From Streptomyces sp. TRM64462 (lineage in GTDB: Bacteria > Actinomycetota > Actinomycetes > Streptomycetales > Streptomycetaceae), in NCBI RefSeq assembly GCF_013362995.1, contig NZ_JABWDV010000419.1, forward strand, positions 17,659 through 81,658: a stretch of 64,000 bases of DNA. Reading direction: 5' to 3'. Made by a program: the position numbers and the translations under genes. The notes below the pieces were generated by a model that saw only the letters and a list, made by a program, of their open reading frames with translations, was not told where the DNA came from and searched no databases. Position 1 is the stretch's first letter, and each line of letters begins with the position of its first letter. Below, in pieces: positions 34,510 to 43,194 of this stretch.

Positions 34510-35151
34510 TCAGTCTTGCTGGCTGGCAGCCTCGTCGAACTGTGCCTCGGCCTCCGGCCCACCCGCCGGCTCCGGTGCGGGGGCGGTGTAGAAGACGGAC
34601 CTGCCCTGCTTGCTGCGCTCGGCCTGGCTCTTGGCCACGAGTCCCTCGAGCGTGACCCGCACGACCTTGGTCGTGATCTGGCGCTCCGGATGGGCCTGGC
34701 CCAGGGCTGTGGAGATCTCCGCGGCGGAGCGCGGTTCCTTCGACTCGGCGAGGTGGCGGCGGATGAGCTCGACCAGGGTGGGCTGGGCCGCCGTCGTGGC
34801 ACCCTCCGCCTTGGCCGCGGACTTCTTGGCGGCTGCCTTTTGCGGCGCGGCGGCGGACTTGGCCGCCCTCTGCTTCCCGCTGCGCGCGGCACTGGCCTTC
34901 TTCCTGGGTGAGGGCACCGTGGCACTCTCGGAAGTGGCCGCAGGCTCGGCCGGGGCTTCGGTGATGCCAAGGGCCTGTCGCATGTTCACCAGCACGGTGT
35001 GGTCGTGCTGCAGGGCAGCCAACTGCTGTTGCAGGGAGGCGATGTCCGCCGTGATGCGTTCCTGCTCCTTGACGTTGCGTTCGAGGTCACCGGTCACCTG
35101 AGCGGCGTACTGCGATGTCAGTTCAGTGGCGGGAGTGGTTGTCTCGGGCAT
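34510..35151 (-). CDS. Coiled-coil / winged-helix DNA-binding protein, Lys/Ala-rich linker
   Basis: 213 residues, GAGGAAAGGT before ATG 35151. N-terminal coiled coil (LERNVKEQERITADIASLQQQLAALQHDHTVLVNMRQAL, 22-60), then a histone-H1-like Lys/Ala tract (RKKASAARSGKQRAAKSAAAPQKAAAKKSAAK), and a C-terminal winged-helix domain (TLVELIRRHLAESKEPRSAAEISTALGQ...TTKVVRVTLEGLVAKSQAERSKQGRSVFYT). This composition suggests a nucleoid- or plasmid-associated regulator. I recall it as common on Streptomyces mobile and terminal DNA. Convergent with the Tpg-like gene (19-bp gap). Confidence 0.6.
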   Translation of the reverse strand: MPETTTPATELTSQYAAQVTGDLERNVKEQERITADIASLQQQLAALQHDHTVLVNMRQALGITEAPAEPAATSESATVPSPRKKASAARSGKQRAAKSAAAPQKAAAKKSAAKAEGATTAAQPTLVELIRRHLAESKEPRSAAEISTALGQAHPERQITTKVVRVTLEGLVAKSQAERSKQGRSVFYTAPAPEPAGGPEAEAQFDEAASQQD

Positions 35152-35316
35152 GGGTACTGACCTTTCCTCGGTGAACCAGCGTGCTGCGGGGCTGCACCAG
35201 ATGAAGTGACACCCCTTCTCGGGCGGGTGTTGGCGCTCAGCAGGGACGCCACACGTGCCGCACGATGCCTTGGCGTACAGATGGTACGGACGAACAGCGC
35301 CAGTTGTTCCGCCACG

Positions 35317-36342
35317 CTATGTTGGCGTGCGTGCCTGCGGCTGGGGCAGTTGCCAGGACACCGCGTCGGTCTCCCGGTTGTGATGCCATGCCCTCAGGGT
35401 GCGCGTGGTCACCAGCCGGTCGAGCAGTTCTCCGGTCTGCTGCGGGGAGTGCCCGCACAGGCGGGTGAGGATGTCCATGTCGGTGCTGTGTTCGGGCCGG
35501 GCACCGGTGTGCGCGGCCAGCACGAGAGCGGTCAGCCGCAGTGCGGGCGCCGTGGCCGGCAGGACCAACGGCACCGGCCGCAGCGCCCAGTCGGCAGCAC
35601 GGCAGCGGGTACGGCGGCCGGGCGCCTGGTCCAGCACTGTGGCATCGAGCAGCCGCACCTGCCACGGCAGCGTACGCACGTCCGGCAGCTCCAGCCAGCC
35701 GGCGTGGGCCAGCTCCAGCCATACTTCGCGGTTCTGGCGCAGGCGCATGCCCCGCAACAGGCCCGCCGGCAGCCGGACATGGGCGCGGGTGTCGGCACGC
35801 AGCGCGCACTGCAGGGCCAGCAGCCGGGCGGCGGGGGAGGTGAAGCGGGGCAGCGCGGTGCCGAGGTACGTCAGCATTTCCCGCACCCGCTCCCGCTCCT
35901 GGACCCCGGCGTGGGACCGGCGCGCGGGCGGGGGCGGGCCAGGGGAGGCCTGCTGCCGCAGGGAGCCGGAAAGGGTGTCCGGTACCACGGCCGTGTTGCT
36001 GGTCGCCGCGGCACAGGCCGCGCAGGTGTCGGCCAGCCGCCAGGCGCGGCCGCTGCGGTCGCGGGTGAGGGCCAGCAGCACCGGTCCCGCGCAGCCGCGA
36101 TGACGCGGATGCCACCGGCAGCCCCGGGCCCGGCACTGGCAACTGCGCAGATAGGTGGGCAGCGCGTCGGCGCGGGCATGGCAGGCCAGATGAGCCAGGA
36201 CGGCAGAACGTGCGGAGGCCCCCGTGAGCGCAGACGTGTGAGCGGCGCAGGCGGGGCAGACGAGAGCGGGGCCGCCCGCTCGCGGACGCAGTTCGACTGT
36301 CCAGATGCGCCGCACTGCTGCGTGCGCGCCAGCGAGCCTCAT
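35317..36342 (-). CDS. Cys-rich protein with C-terminal winged helix, function unknown
   Basis: 341 residues. N-terminal half is rich in Cys and His: VCPACAAHTS, HLACHAR, SCQCRARGCRWHPRHRGCAG and DTCAACAAATS, enough for two zinc sites. The C-terminal 80 residues (RLTALVLAAHTGARPEHSTDMDILTRLCGHSPQQTGELLDRLVTTRTLRAW) look like a winged helix. Transcribed divergently from an XRE gene across a region with three operator-like palindromes, so it is probably part of that regulatory circuit. No catalytic motif. Confidence 0.55.
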   Translation of the reverse strand: MRLAGAHAAVRRIWTVELRPRAGGPALVCPACAAHTSALTGASARSAVLAHLACHARADALPTYLRSCQCRARGCRWHPRHRGCAGPVLLALTRDRSGRAWRLADTCAACAAATSNTAVVPDTLSGSLRQQASPGPPPPARRSHAGVQERERVREMLTYLGTALPRFTSPAARLLALQCALRADTRAHVRLPAGLLRGMRLRQNREVWLELAHAGWLELPDVRTLPWQVRLLDATVLDQAPGRRTRCRAADWALRPVPLVLPATAPALRLTALVLAAHTGARPEHSTDMDILTRLCGHSPQQTGELLDRLVTTRTLRAWHHNRETDAVSWQLPQPQARTPT

Positions 36343-36422
36343 GGGCTGGTCGTCCTCCCGTCCGTCCGTGCCTGAGGTGGTGGGTGCCCCGGCGCATCAC
36401 AGGGCCGGGAAGACGCACGGTA

Positions 36423-36507
36423 GTGCAGAGTTCTGCACCTTGAATGCCGCACTCACCACCCAGACAAATAGTGCAGAGGTCTGCACTGACAGGGCAGGGG
36501 TCTGCAC
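36423..36507. promoter_or_regulatory. Three operator-like palindromes in a divergent promoter region
   Basis: GTGCAGAgtTCTGCAC (36423-36438), GTGCAGAggTCTGCAC (36471-36486, perfect 7-2-7) and GGGCAGGGGTCTGCAC (36492-36507, degraded left half). Sites two and three are spaced 21 bp start to start, two helical turns; the first is 48 bp upstream. Located between the divergent zinc/winged-helix gene and the XRE gene, 15 bp before the latter's start. Most likely autoregulatory binding sites of that XRE protein. Confidence 0.7.
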
Positions 36508-36521
36508 CGTCGGATGGTGGA

Positions 36522-36785
36522 GTGACGATCTTGCCGCCCGATCCCGACCTCAACGCGCTGCGCATGACGCTGGTGCGCCTGCGGGGCGAGCGCGGCTGGA
36601 CCTACGACGAACTCGCCGACCGCAGCGGCCTGGCCCGGCGCACCCTCATCGACCTGGAACACGGCCGCACCAGCGGCAGCGTCACCACCTGGCACACCCT
36701 CGCCCACACCTTCGACGTGCCCATCGAGCACCTCCTGGGCACCCTCTGCGACGACCACACCCCACCCGGCATGCACGGCCCCTGA
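36522..36785 (+). CDS. XRE-family transcriptional regulator
   Basis: 87 residues from GTG 36522 (VTILPPDPDLNALRMTLVRLRGERGWTYDELADRSGLARRTLIDLEHGRTSGSVTTWHTLAHTFDVPIEHLLGTLC), a complete single-domain Cro/CI-type HTH; residues 25-48 are the helix-turn-helix. The longer frame back to 36444 would run through the operator repeats, so I reject it. It probably represses itself and the divergent gene through the three palindromes upstream. Confidence 0.8.
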   Translation: MTILPPDPDLNALRMTLVRLRGERGWTYDELADRSGLARRTLIDLEHGRTSGSVTTWHTLAHTFDVPIEHLLGTLCDDHTPPGMHGP

Positions 36786-36954
36786 CGCCCCGGCGCGCCC
36801 GCCTCGGGTCCTACCGCGAATCACCCGAACGGAGAGCAAGCGTCGAACGTGAGGACGCTCGCAAGATCGTCTGTTCGGTGCCGCTAGGCTGGTCGAGGGA
36901 CATGAGCCCCGCGGTGTTGCCTATCCTCGCGTGTCGCCTGGCACGGTCCGGGCC

Positions 36955-37818
36955 ATGTGCCCCACGCCCGCCCCCGACGGCCGCCACTGGGACGGCAGCC
37001 CTCGCGCTCTCCGCCGCCCCCGAACGCTCCGAGTGACCACCACCAGCCCCAGCCGCCTGCTGCGCGCCGGACAAACCGGCCGCTGCCGCCACTGCGGGAG
37101 CCGCATCGACCTCTACCCGCGTCCCGACCAACGGCCCATCGCCCTGCACCCCGCCGAATTGACCGTCACTGACGTCCCCAAATCCTGCCGCTGGCACCTC
37201 AGCGGCGGCATCGCCTACCCGCACGGCGACAACAGCGCCTGGTGCCGCATCCCGCATGCCGTGCTCTGCCCCCACCGCACCCCGACCTGCCAGGCCGGCA
37301 CCCGCCTCGAGGCGATCCGCCGTCAACTCGCCGTCCGCGCCCGCCGTCTGATCGACACCGGGGCTCTCACCCCCGCCCCACCAGTCAGCCCGCAGCCCGA
37401 CGCCCCCCAACCCGGCGGACCCGACCGCCCCGTCGTCCAACTGCTGCTGTGCCGCTACCTCGCCCAGCACCGGCTCGAGGAGCTGCGCTGCGTCGCCCAG
37501 ACCCGCCACCGGCACCGCTGCCCCCACCCCGTCCTCGCCTCCGCCGGCCCAACTGGGATGTGGAAACTGCTGCCCACCACCGCCCGGCCCGGCCAACTCG
37601 CCCTGCCCGATGCCCTGATGGCCGTCTACGACCTGGGCCACCTCGCTTATGGCGAACAGCTGCGCTGGCGCACCCAGCGCTGCCCGGCACACGCCACCGC
37701 ACCCGGCGCCGCCGACCTCGCCCTGGCCTGCTGGGAACCCTTCGACCCCCTCCTGCACGCGGCACACATCCACACCCGCCTGCCCCATTCCTCGCCCCGC
37801 CCGCACCGAAGGGGATGA
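36955..37818 (+). CDS. DUF6083 zinc-ribbon-like protein
   Basis: About 287 residues from ATG 36955 (MCPTPAPDGRHWDGSPRALR). CRHCGSRIDLYPRPDQRPIALHPAELTVTDVPKSCRWHLSGGIAYPHGDNSAWCRIPHAVLCPHR is the DUF6083 core with CxxC and further Cys/His zinc ligands. The C-terminal part repeats Cys/His pairs (HRHRCPHPVLA, RTQRCPAHA). Function of the family is unknown; it is frequent next to XRE regulators in Streptomyces. First of three close-packed genes (3-bp gap to the next). Confidence 0.75.
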   Translation: MCPTPAPDGRHWDGSPRALRRPRTLRVTTTSPSRLLRAGQTGRCRHCGSRIDLYPRPDQRPIALHPAELTVTDVPKSCRWHLSGGIAYPHGDNSAWCRIPHAVLCPHRTPTCQAGTRLEAIRRQLAVRARRLIDTGALTPAPPVSPQPDAPQPGGPDRPVVQLLLCRYLAQHRLEELRCVAQTRHRHRCPHPVLASAGPTGMWKLLPTTARPGQLALPDALMAVYDLGHLAYGEQLRWRTQRCPAHATAPGAADLALACWEPFDPLLHAAHIHTRLPHSSPRPHRRG

Positions 37819-37821
37819 CCG

Positions 37822-38217
37822 GTGCCGCACCACGCCCTGGAAATCACGCTGACCCGCCCCCTGCCCCCGCCCGTCCTGCAGCGCGCCGCCCGCCGGCTGC
37901 GCCGCCGCCTCGGCACCCGGCTGCCCATCGACGTGATCACCACCCACTACCCGGACGCCGACCACAGCGTGCTGCTCAACATCGCCTTCCCGCCCACCGT
38001 GCACGCCGCCCTGACCGCCGGCGCCCGCCGCGCCCAGCAGACCCCCGAGCGCTTCCTGGAACTGGCCGTGCACCGGGCCCTGGCCGAGCACGCCGACCGG
38101 GAGACCGAGCGCCTCGACCACGCGGTACGCCACCTGCTGGCCCACACCACCCCCGCCTACCTGCTGGCCGCCGTCGGGCACGCACTCACCCGACTCCCCG
38201 AGAGGCCCACCCTGTGA
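37822..38217 (+). CDS. Small hypothetical protein
   Basis: 131 residues from GTG 37822 (GAAGGGG upstream). Opens MPHHALEITLTRPLPPPVLQRAARRLRRRLGTRLPIDVITTHYPDADHSVLLNIAFPPTVHAALTAGARRAQQTPERFLELAVHRALAEH: an alpha/beta N-terminal half and a ribbon-helix-helix-like C-terminal half. Its stop overlaps the GTG of the UvrD-like helicase, so it is co-translated and may be its partner. No family recognised. Confidence 0.6.
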   Translation: MPHHALEITLTRPLPPPVLQRAARRLRRRLGTRLPIDVITTHYPDADHSVLLNIAFPPTVHAALTAGARRAQQTPERFLELAVHRALAEHADRETERLDHAVRHLLAHTTPAYLLAAVGHALTRLPERPTL

Positions 38218-39764
38218 ACCCCACCGACGAACAGACCGCAGCAGCCGACGCCTTCCACGCTGGCCACCACCTCGCCCTGCAGGCCGGCGCCGGCACCGGC
38301 AAGACCACCACCCTCGCCATCCTCGCCCGCGCCACCACCCGCCGAGGCCGCTACCTGGCCTACAACCGGGCCATCGCCCAGGACGCACGCACCCGCTTCC
38401 CCGACACCGTCCAGTGCAAGACCGCCCACGCCCTCGCCTACGCCGCCGTCGGCCACCGCTACACCCGCCGCCTGAACGCACCCCGCCGCCCGGCCTGGCA
38501 GACCGGACAAGCCCTCGGCCTGACCAAAGCCGTCCGCATCGGCGACCGCGAGATCTCCCAACGCGCCCTGTCCAACGCCGCCCTGCGTACCGTCGCGCGC
38601 TTCTGCCACACCGCGGACGAGGCCATCACCCGCCACCATGTCCCTCGCCTGCGCGGTCTGGACGGCTGCGACCTGCATGCCCAACTCGCCGCCCACATCC
38701 TGCCGTTCGCCCGCAAAGCCTGGGTCGACCTGCAGCATCCCGACGACGGCGCCGTCCGCTTCGACCACGACCACTACCTCAAGATCTGGGCCCTGACCCG
38801 GCCGCGCATTCAGGTCGACATCCTGCTGCTGGACGAGGCCCAGGACACCAACCCTGTCGTCGAACAGACCTTCCTCAACCAGCGCGAGCACGCCCAGCTC
38901 GTCATGGTCGGCGACTCTGCCCAGGCCATCTACCACTGGCGCGGCGCCAAAGACGTCATGACCGGCTTCGACGGCACCCAGCTGACCCTATCCCAGTCCT
39001 TCCGCTTCGGACCCGACCTCGCCGCGGAAGCAAACCGCTGGCTGCACCTGGCCGACGCCCCGATCCGCCTCACCGGCACCCCCGCCGTACCCACGGAACT
39101 CGGCCCCGTCACCCAGCCGGACGCCGTGCTGTGCCGCACCAACGTCGGCGCCATGGCCCAGGTCATGACCCTCATGGCGGCCGGCTACCGGGTCGCCCTG
39201 GCCGGGGGAGGAGACAGCCTGCAGGCCCTGGCCCTCGCGGCCCGCGACCTGAAGGAAGGCCGCCGCACCCACCACCCCGAGCTCATCCTCTTCCCCTCAT
39301 GGGGCGATCTGCAGGACTACGCCGCCCACGACCCGGCCGGCCGCGACCTGCAGCCCCTGGTCAACCTCGTCGACACCCACGGCACCGACGCCATCCTCAC
39401 CGCCGTCGCCCGCCTCGCCCCCGAGCCGCACGCCCAGGTCACCGTCTCCACCGCCCACAAGGCGAAGGGACGCGAATGGCCCCGCGTGCTCATCGCGGAC
39501 GACTTCGCCCGTCCTGAGAACAGCACTCCTGACGAGCAGACAAGCACCGCGGCGCCACCCGACCCCATCGACGACGCCGAAGCCCGCCTGGCCTACGTGG
39601 CTGTCACCCGTACCCGCAAACGCCTCGACCTGGGCGGCCTCTCCTGGATCGACGCCCACTCACAGCACCTCGGTCCGAGCGGAACAACTCCCTCGGGCAC
39701 CGTACAAAAGGAACACGAGCAGACGGAACCCGGACCACTGCCGGTGCGCCACACGCATGGTTGA
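38214..39764 (+). CDS. UvrD/Rep-like superfamily 1 helicase
   Basis: 516 residues from GTG 38214 (four-base overlap). Motif I AGAGTGKTTT (about 25-34); motif II LLLDEAQDTNP; motif III VGDSAQAIYHWRGA; motif IV region LSQSFRFG; motif V VSTAHKAKGREWPRVLIADD; motif VI YVAVTRTRKRLDL. All SF1A helicase motifs are intact, but it is about 200 residues shorter than chromosomal UvrD or PcrA, lacking most of the 1B/2B subdomains, like stand-alone phage/plasmid helicases. Expected to unwind DNA 3'-5' during replication or repair of the replicon. Confidence 0.85.
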   Translation: MNPTDEQTAAADAFHAGHHLALQAGAGTGKTTTLAILARATTRRGRYLAYNRAIAQDARTRFPDTVQCKTAHALAYAAVGHRYTRRLNAPRRPAWQTGQALGLTKAVRIGDREISQRALSNAALRTVARFCHTADEAITRHHVPRLRGLDGCDLHAQLAAHILPFARKAWVDLQHPDDGAVRFDHDHYLKIWALTRPRIQVDILLLDEAQDTNPVVEQTFLNQREHAQLVMVGDSAQAIYHWRGAKDVMTGFDGTQLTLSQSFRFGPDLAAEANRWLHLADAPIRLTGTPAVPTELGPVTQPDAVLCRTNVGAMAQVMTLMAAGYRVALAGGGDSLQALALAARDLKEGRRTHHPELILFPSWGDLQDYAAHDPAGRDLQPLVNLVDTHGTDAILTAVARLAPEPHAQVTVSTAHKAKGREWPRVLIADDFARPENSTPDEQTSTAAPPDPIDDAEARLAYVAVTRTRKRLDLGGLSWIDAHSQHLGPSGTTPSGTVQKEHEQTEPGPLPVRHTHG

Positions 39765-40011
39765 CAGGGCGTCATCGGTGGGGGAACGGCGCGGGAAGGT
39801 CATCACTCATCGCGCGGTGCTCCGGCTTGTCCGGGCGCACCGCCCTCCGTCTGCCCATTTTCTCTCCGTTATCGACAAAACCCCTCGCAGCAGGCATCCC
39901 TTTAGTTACGGTCTGTACTCACAGATACCGCCCCAAGTTTCGGCGCGCCCCGATCGGTGTTCACCGCCAGTCGGCAGTGCCCGACACCGTAAGACCGACA
40001 GGGACCGGCCG

Positions 40012-41913
40012 ATGACCGACACCGACTCCGAGCCCCACGGCGCTGACAGCACCGTATTCGGCCGCAGCTCCACACCCGCGACCAGCCGGCAGCCGTTTGC
40101 AGGCCACCTCACCAGCGGCGACGCCGAAGAGGAGGTAGGGAAGGTAGCAGGTACCGAGGACTCCACCCCGTTGAAGTTCCACGTTGCTCTTTCTCCTGGC
40201 GCCTATCTGCAGCTCGACGACGTGGTCAGCACTCGCCGGGAGATCCCCGGACGCGGCACCGTCGTCACCTCCGGCGTGGTGACCGAGGTGGTCGCCCGCC
40301 ACGAGGGCGCCGCGTTCGGCTCAGATGTCTTCCTCATCGCCGACGGAATCCTGCCGGCCACCGTGCAGGAGGTCGCCGAGATCACGACCACCCGGGTCGA
40401 CCCCGAGTACTACGTCCCGCCACGCCCCGGCGAAGCCGCCATCCGGGCCTCGGGCACGGCGCGGGACGCCGCGCTGTACTTCGACCGGATGGACGCACGT
40501 GTGCCCGCCGGCATCGGCCGGGACGGCGAACCGATCTATCTCAACCTCGAATTCCTCGACGGCACCCGCGGCGCCCACGTATCGATCTCGGGCATCTCAG
40601 GCGTGGCGACCAAGACCAGCTTCGCGCTGTTCTTGATGCACTCGCTGTTCACCTCGGGCGCCCTCGGGGCCCGCGCGGTCAACGCCAAGGCCCTCATCTT
40701 CTCCGTCAAGGGCGAGGACCTGCTCTTCGTCGACCAGCCCAACACCCGTCTCGACGGGGAGCTGAGCGCCGCATACGCCCAACTCGGCCTGCCCGCCCGC
40801 CCCTTCGCCTCGGCCGGCTTCTACGCCCCGCCGCTGCCCGGTGACACCACCGGCCGCCCCCACGTCACCGGCAGGACCAGCGGCGTCACCGCCTTCTGGT
40901 GGACCCTGGCCGAGTTCTGCGAACGCGAGCTGCTGCCCTACGCGTTCGCCGATGCCGAAGACGAGAAAAACCAGTACACGATCGTCGTGCACCAGGTTAC
41001 GAGCCGGCTGCGCCGCGAGGCTCAGCCCGCCGGGAACGACGGCGCGGTCGCCATCGACGGAACCGTCCTCCGCACCTGGCCGGAGATGGTCGACTTCATC
41101 TCCGACAAGGTCACCGACGACCTCAGCCGCCCGGACTGGGCGGGCCCGGCCATCGGACTGGGAACGGTGAACGCATTCGTGCGGCGGCTGCGGTCGTCCC
41201 AGCGGCCGCTCGGGCCCCTGCTGCGCGGCGACCTGAGCACGGTCACCGACCACCCCGTCTCGCACTCCATCGACACCTCGCAGCAGCAGGTCACCGTGGT
41301 GGACCTGCACAACCTGCCGGAACGGGCCCAGCGGTTCGTCGTCGGTGTCGTGCTGGCCGCGGAGACCGCCCGCAAGGAGCAAGCCGGCCCGGGCGGCCTG
41401 CTGTTCACGATGGTCGACGAGCTCAACAAGTACGCCCCCCGCGAGGGATCCTCCCCGATCAAGGACGTACTACTGGACATCGCTGAACGCGGCCGCTCAC
41501 TCGGCATCATCCTCATCGGCGCCCAGCAGACCGCCTCTGAGGTGGAACGGCGCATTGTGTCGAACTCCTCGATCAAGATCGTCGGCCGGCTCGATGCCGC
41601 CGAGGCCGGCCGCCCGGAGTACGGCTTCCTGCCCGCCTCGCAGCGCCAGCGCGCCACGCTCGCCAGGCCCGGCACCATGTTCGTCTCCCAGCCGGAGATC
41701 CCGGTGCCCCTGGCCGTCGAATTCCCCTTCCCCGCCTGGGCCACCCGGCTCTCCGAGGTCGCCGACCCCACCTTCTCCACCGGCACCCGCGCAGCCGGCC
41801 AGGCCACCGGCAGCGCGGCGCGACCGGACCCGTTCAGCAGGCTGCCCCAGGCAGAGAGCGATCCGTGGCCCGACGACACTGACGACGGCGCCATCGATGA
41901 GCCGCCCTACTGA
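40012..41913 (+). CDS. herA: HerA-like hexameric DNA translocase
   Basis: 633 residues from ATG 40012. The frame continues 85 codons upstream and even overlaps the helicase gene, but that part is unlike protein and lacks a ribosome site. HAS-like barrel at about 60-135, Walker A GISGVATKT (194-202), Walker B LLFTMVDELNKYAP, then GRSLGIILIGAQQTASEVERRIVSNSSIKIVGRLD, the conserved HerA/FtsK-type sensor and Arg-finger region. HerA pumps double-stranded DNA into the NurA nuclease. Here it is followed within 80 bp by sbcD, sbcC and nurA. Walker A has Ala/Thr instead of the usual Gly before Lys-Thr (GVATKT), a small oddity that should still bind phosphate. Confidence 0.85.
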   Translation: MTDTDSEPHGADSTVFGRSSTPATSRQPFAGHLTSGDAEEEVGKVAGTEDSTPLKFHVALSPGAYLQLDDVVSTRREIPGRGTVVTSGVVTEVVARHEGAAFGSDVFLIADGILPATVQEVAEITTTRVDPEYYVPPRPGEAAIRASGTARDAALYFDRMDARVPAGIGRDGEPIYLNLEFLDGTRGAHVSISGISGVATKTSFALFLMHSLFTSGALGARAVNAKALIFSVKGEDLLFVDQPNTRLDGELSAAYAQLGLPARPFASAGFYAPPLPGDTTGRPHVTGRTSGVTAFWWTLAEFCERELLPYAFADAEDEKNQYTIVVHQVTSRLRREAQPAGNDGAVAIDGTVLRTWPEMVDFISDKVTDDLSRPDWAGPAIGLGTVNAFVRRLRSSQRPLGPLLRGDLSTVTDHPVSHSIDTSQQQVTVVDLHNLPERAQRFVVGVVLAAETARKEQAGPGGLLFTMVDELNKYAPREGSSPIKDVLLDIAERGRSLGIILIGAQQTASEVERRIVSNSSIKIVGRLDAAEAGRPEYGFLPASQRQRATLARPGTMFVSQPEIPVPLAVEFPFPAWATRLSEVADPTFSTGTRAAGQATGSAARPDPFSRLPQAESDPWPDDTDDGAIDEPPY

Positions 41914-41990
41914 CGTCTGGCCACCGCCCTCCCCAGCGCACCCACGCCCCCCGCTGCTCTGCCTCAGCCACCCGAAAAGGACCCCGCCCC

Positions 41991-43160
41991 GTGAAGTTCC
42001 TTCACACCTCCGACTGGCATGTCGGCAAAACCCTCAAGGGCCGCAACCGGCTCGAGGAGCAGGCACGCATCCTGCGAGAGATCACCCAGATCGCGATCGA
42101 CAACGACGTCGACGCCGTCCTCATAGCCGGCGACATTTACGAAAACGCCTCGCCGACCGCAGACGCCCAGAGGCTGGTCGTGCGTACCCTGCTGCGCCTG
42201 GCCAAGCACGGCATCGAGGTCATCCTGATCGCCGGCAACCACGACCACGCTGCCACGTTCGAGGCCTACAGGCCGCTGATGGACATCGCCGGCATCCACG
42301 TCTACGGCCAGGCCAGACCGGCCGCGAAGGGCGGCGTGCACACATTCCACGCCAGGTCCACCGGCGAGCCCGTCAACGTCGCCGTCCTGCCGTTCCTCTC
42401 CCAGCGCTACGCCGTCCGCGCCGCGGAGATCATCGCCAACACCCCGTCGCAGAACGTCGGCGCCTACGACCAGCTCGTCCGTGACGTCCTGGCCAATCTG
42501 ACCGGAGCGTTCACCTCGGACGCCGTCAACATCATCATGGCCCACCTGACCTGCACCGGCGGTACCTTCGGCGGCGGCGAGCGACCCGCCCAATCCATCA
42601 TGGAATACCACGTGCCGGCCGCTGTCTTCCCTGTCGAGGCCCACTACGTGGCCCTGGGCCACCTGCACCGCCGGCAGCAGATCCCCGCCGCCTGCCCGGT
42701 GCACTACAGCGGCTCCCCCTACGCCATCGACTTCGGCGAGCAGAACAACACCAACGTCGTCTGCCTCGTCGAGGCCACCCCCAACACCCCCGCCCAGATC
42801 ACCGACATCCCCGTCACGGCCGGCCGCAGACTGCGCACCGTCGAGGGAACCGTCGCCCAGCTGACCTCTGACCCCGCCGGCTACGGCGAGGACTACCTCA
42901 GACTCGTCGTCACCCAGCCCGCCTACGCCGGCATGCGCGACGACCTGTACGAAGCCCTCCCCAACGCTCTTCAGATCCTGATCCACCCCGATCATGCCAG
43001 CACCGGCGCCACGGCAGGAATCAGCGTCGACCAGCCGATCAAGACGCCTGTGCAGCTGTTTGCCGACTACTGCCACAGCGTCGGCGTCAGCGACGACCGG
43101 GTCACGGCGTTGTTCAACCAGCTGCACGACGACCTGACCCGCTCGACCGCCCGCCCCTGA
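41991..43160 (+). CDS. sbcD: Mre11/SbcD double-strand-end nuclease subunit
   Basis: 389 residues. All phosphodiesterase motifs are present: HTSDWHVG (Asp8, His10), IAGDIYEN, IAGNHDH, MAHLTCTGG and LGHLHRRQ. These bind two Mn2+ and give 3'-5' dsDNA exonuclease and ssDNA endonuclease activity. Usual length for SbcD. 34 bp from sbcC, with which it forms the M2R2 complex that processes blocked or hairpin DNA ends. A separate chromosomal sbcCD is expected elsewhere, so this would be a second, element-borne copy. Confidence 0.92.
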   Translation: MKFLHTSDWHVGKTLKGRNRLEEQARILREITQIAIDNDVDAVLIAGDIYENASPTADAQRLVVRTLLRLAKHGIEVILIAGNHDHAATFEAYRPLMDIAGIHVYGQARPAAKGGVHTFHARSTGEPVNVAVLPFLSQRYAVRAAEIIANTPSQNVGAYDQLVRDVLANLTGAFTSDAVNIIMAHLTCTGGTFGGGERPAQSIMEYHVPAAVFPVEAHYVALGHLHRRQQIPAACPVHYSGSPYAIDFGEQNNTNVVCLVEATPNTPAQITDIPVTAGRRLRTVEGTVAQLTSDPAGYGEDYLRLVVTQPAYAGMRDDLYEALPNALQILIHPDHASTGATAGISVDQPIKTPVQLFADYCHSVGVSDDRVTALFNQLHDDLTRSTARP

Positions 43161-43194
43161 AGCCAGGCCCGCACCCGCCCGAAGGAACCCTCAG

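Noticed and set aside
36858..36900. Damage-promoter-like TTCGGTGCCGCTAGGCT upstream of the DUF6083 gene
   Set aside because: Spacing and -35 do not fit TTGTCRGTG-N8-TANNNT; the resemblance is limited to TAGGCT.
36811..38481. 556-codon minus-strand frame
   Set aside because: Gly/Arg low complexity opposite the DUF6083 and helicase genes.
39757..40011. N-terminal extension of HerA overlapping the helicase gene
   Set aside because: No ribosome site, unlike HerA N-termini; ATG 40012 gives a normal start.
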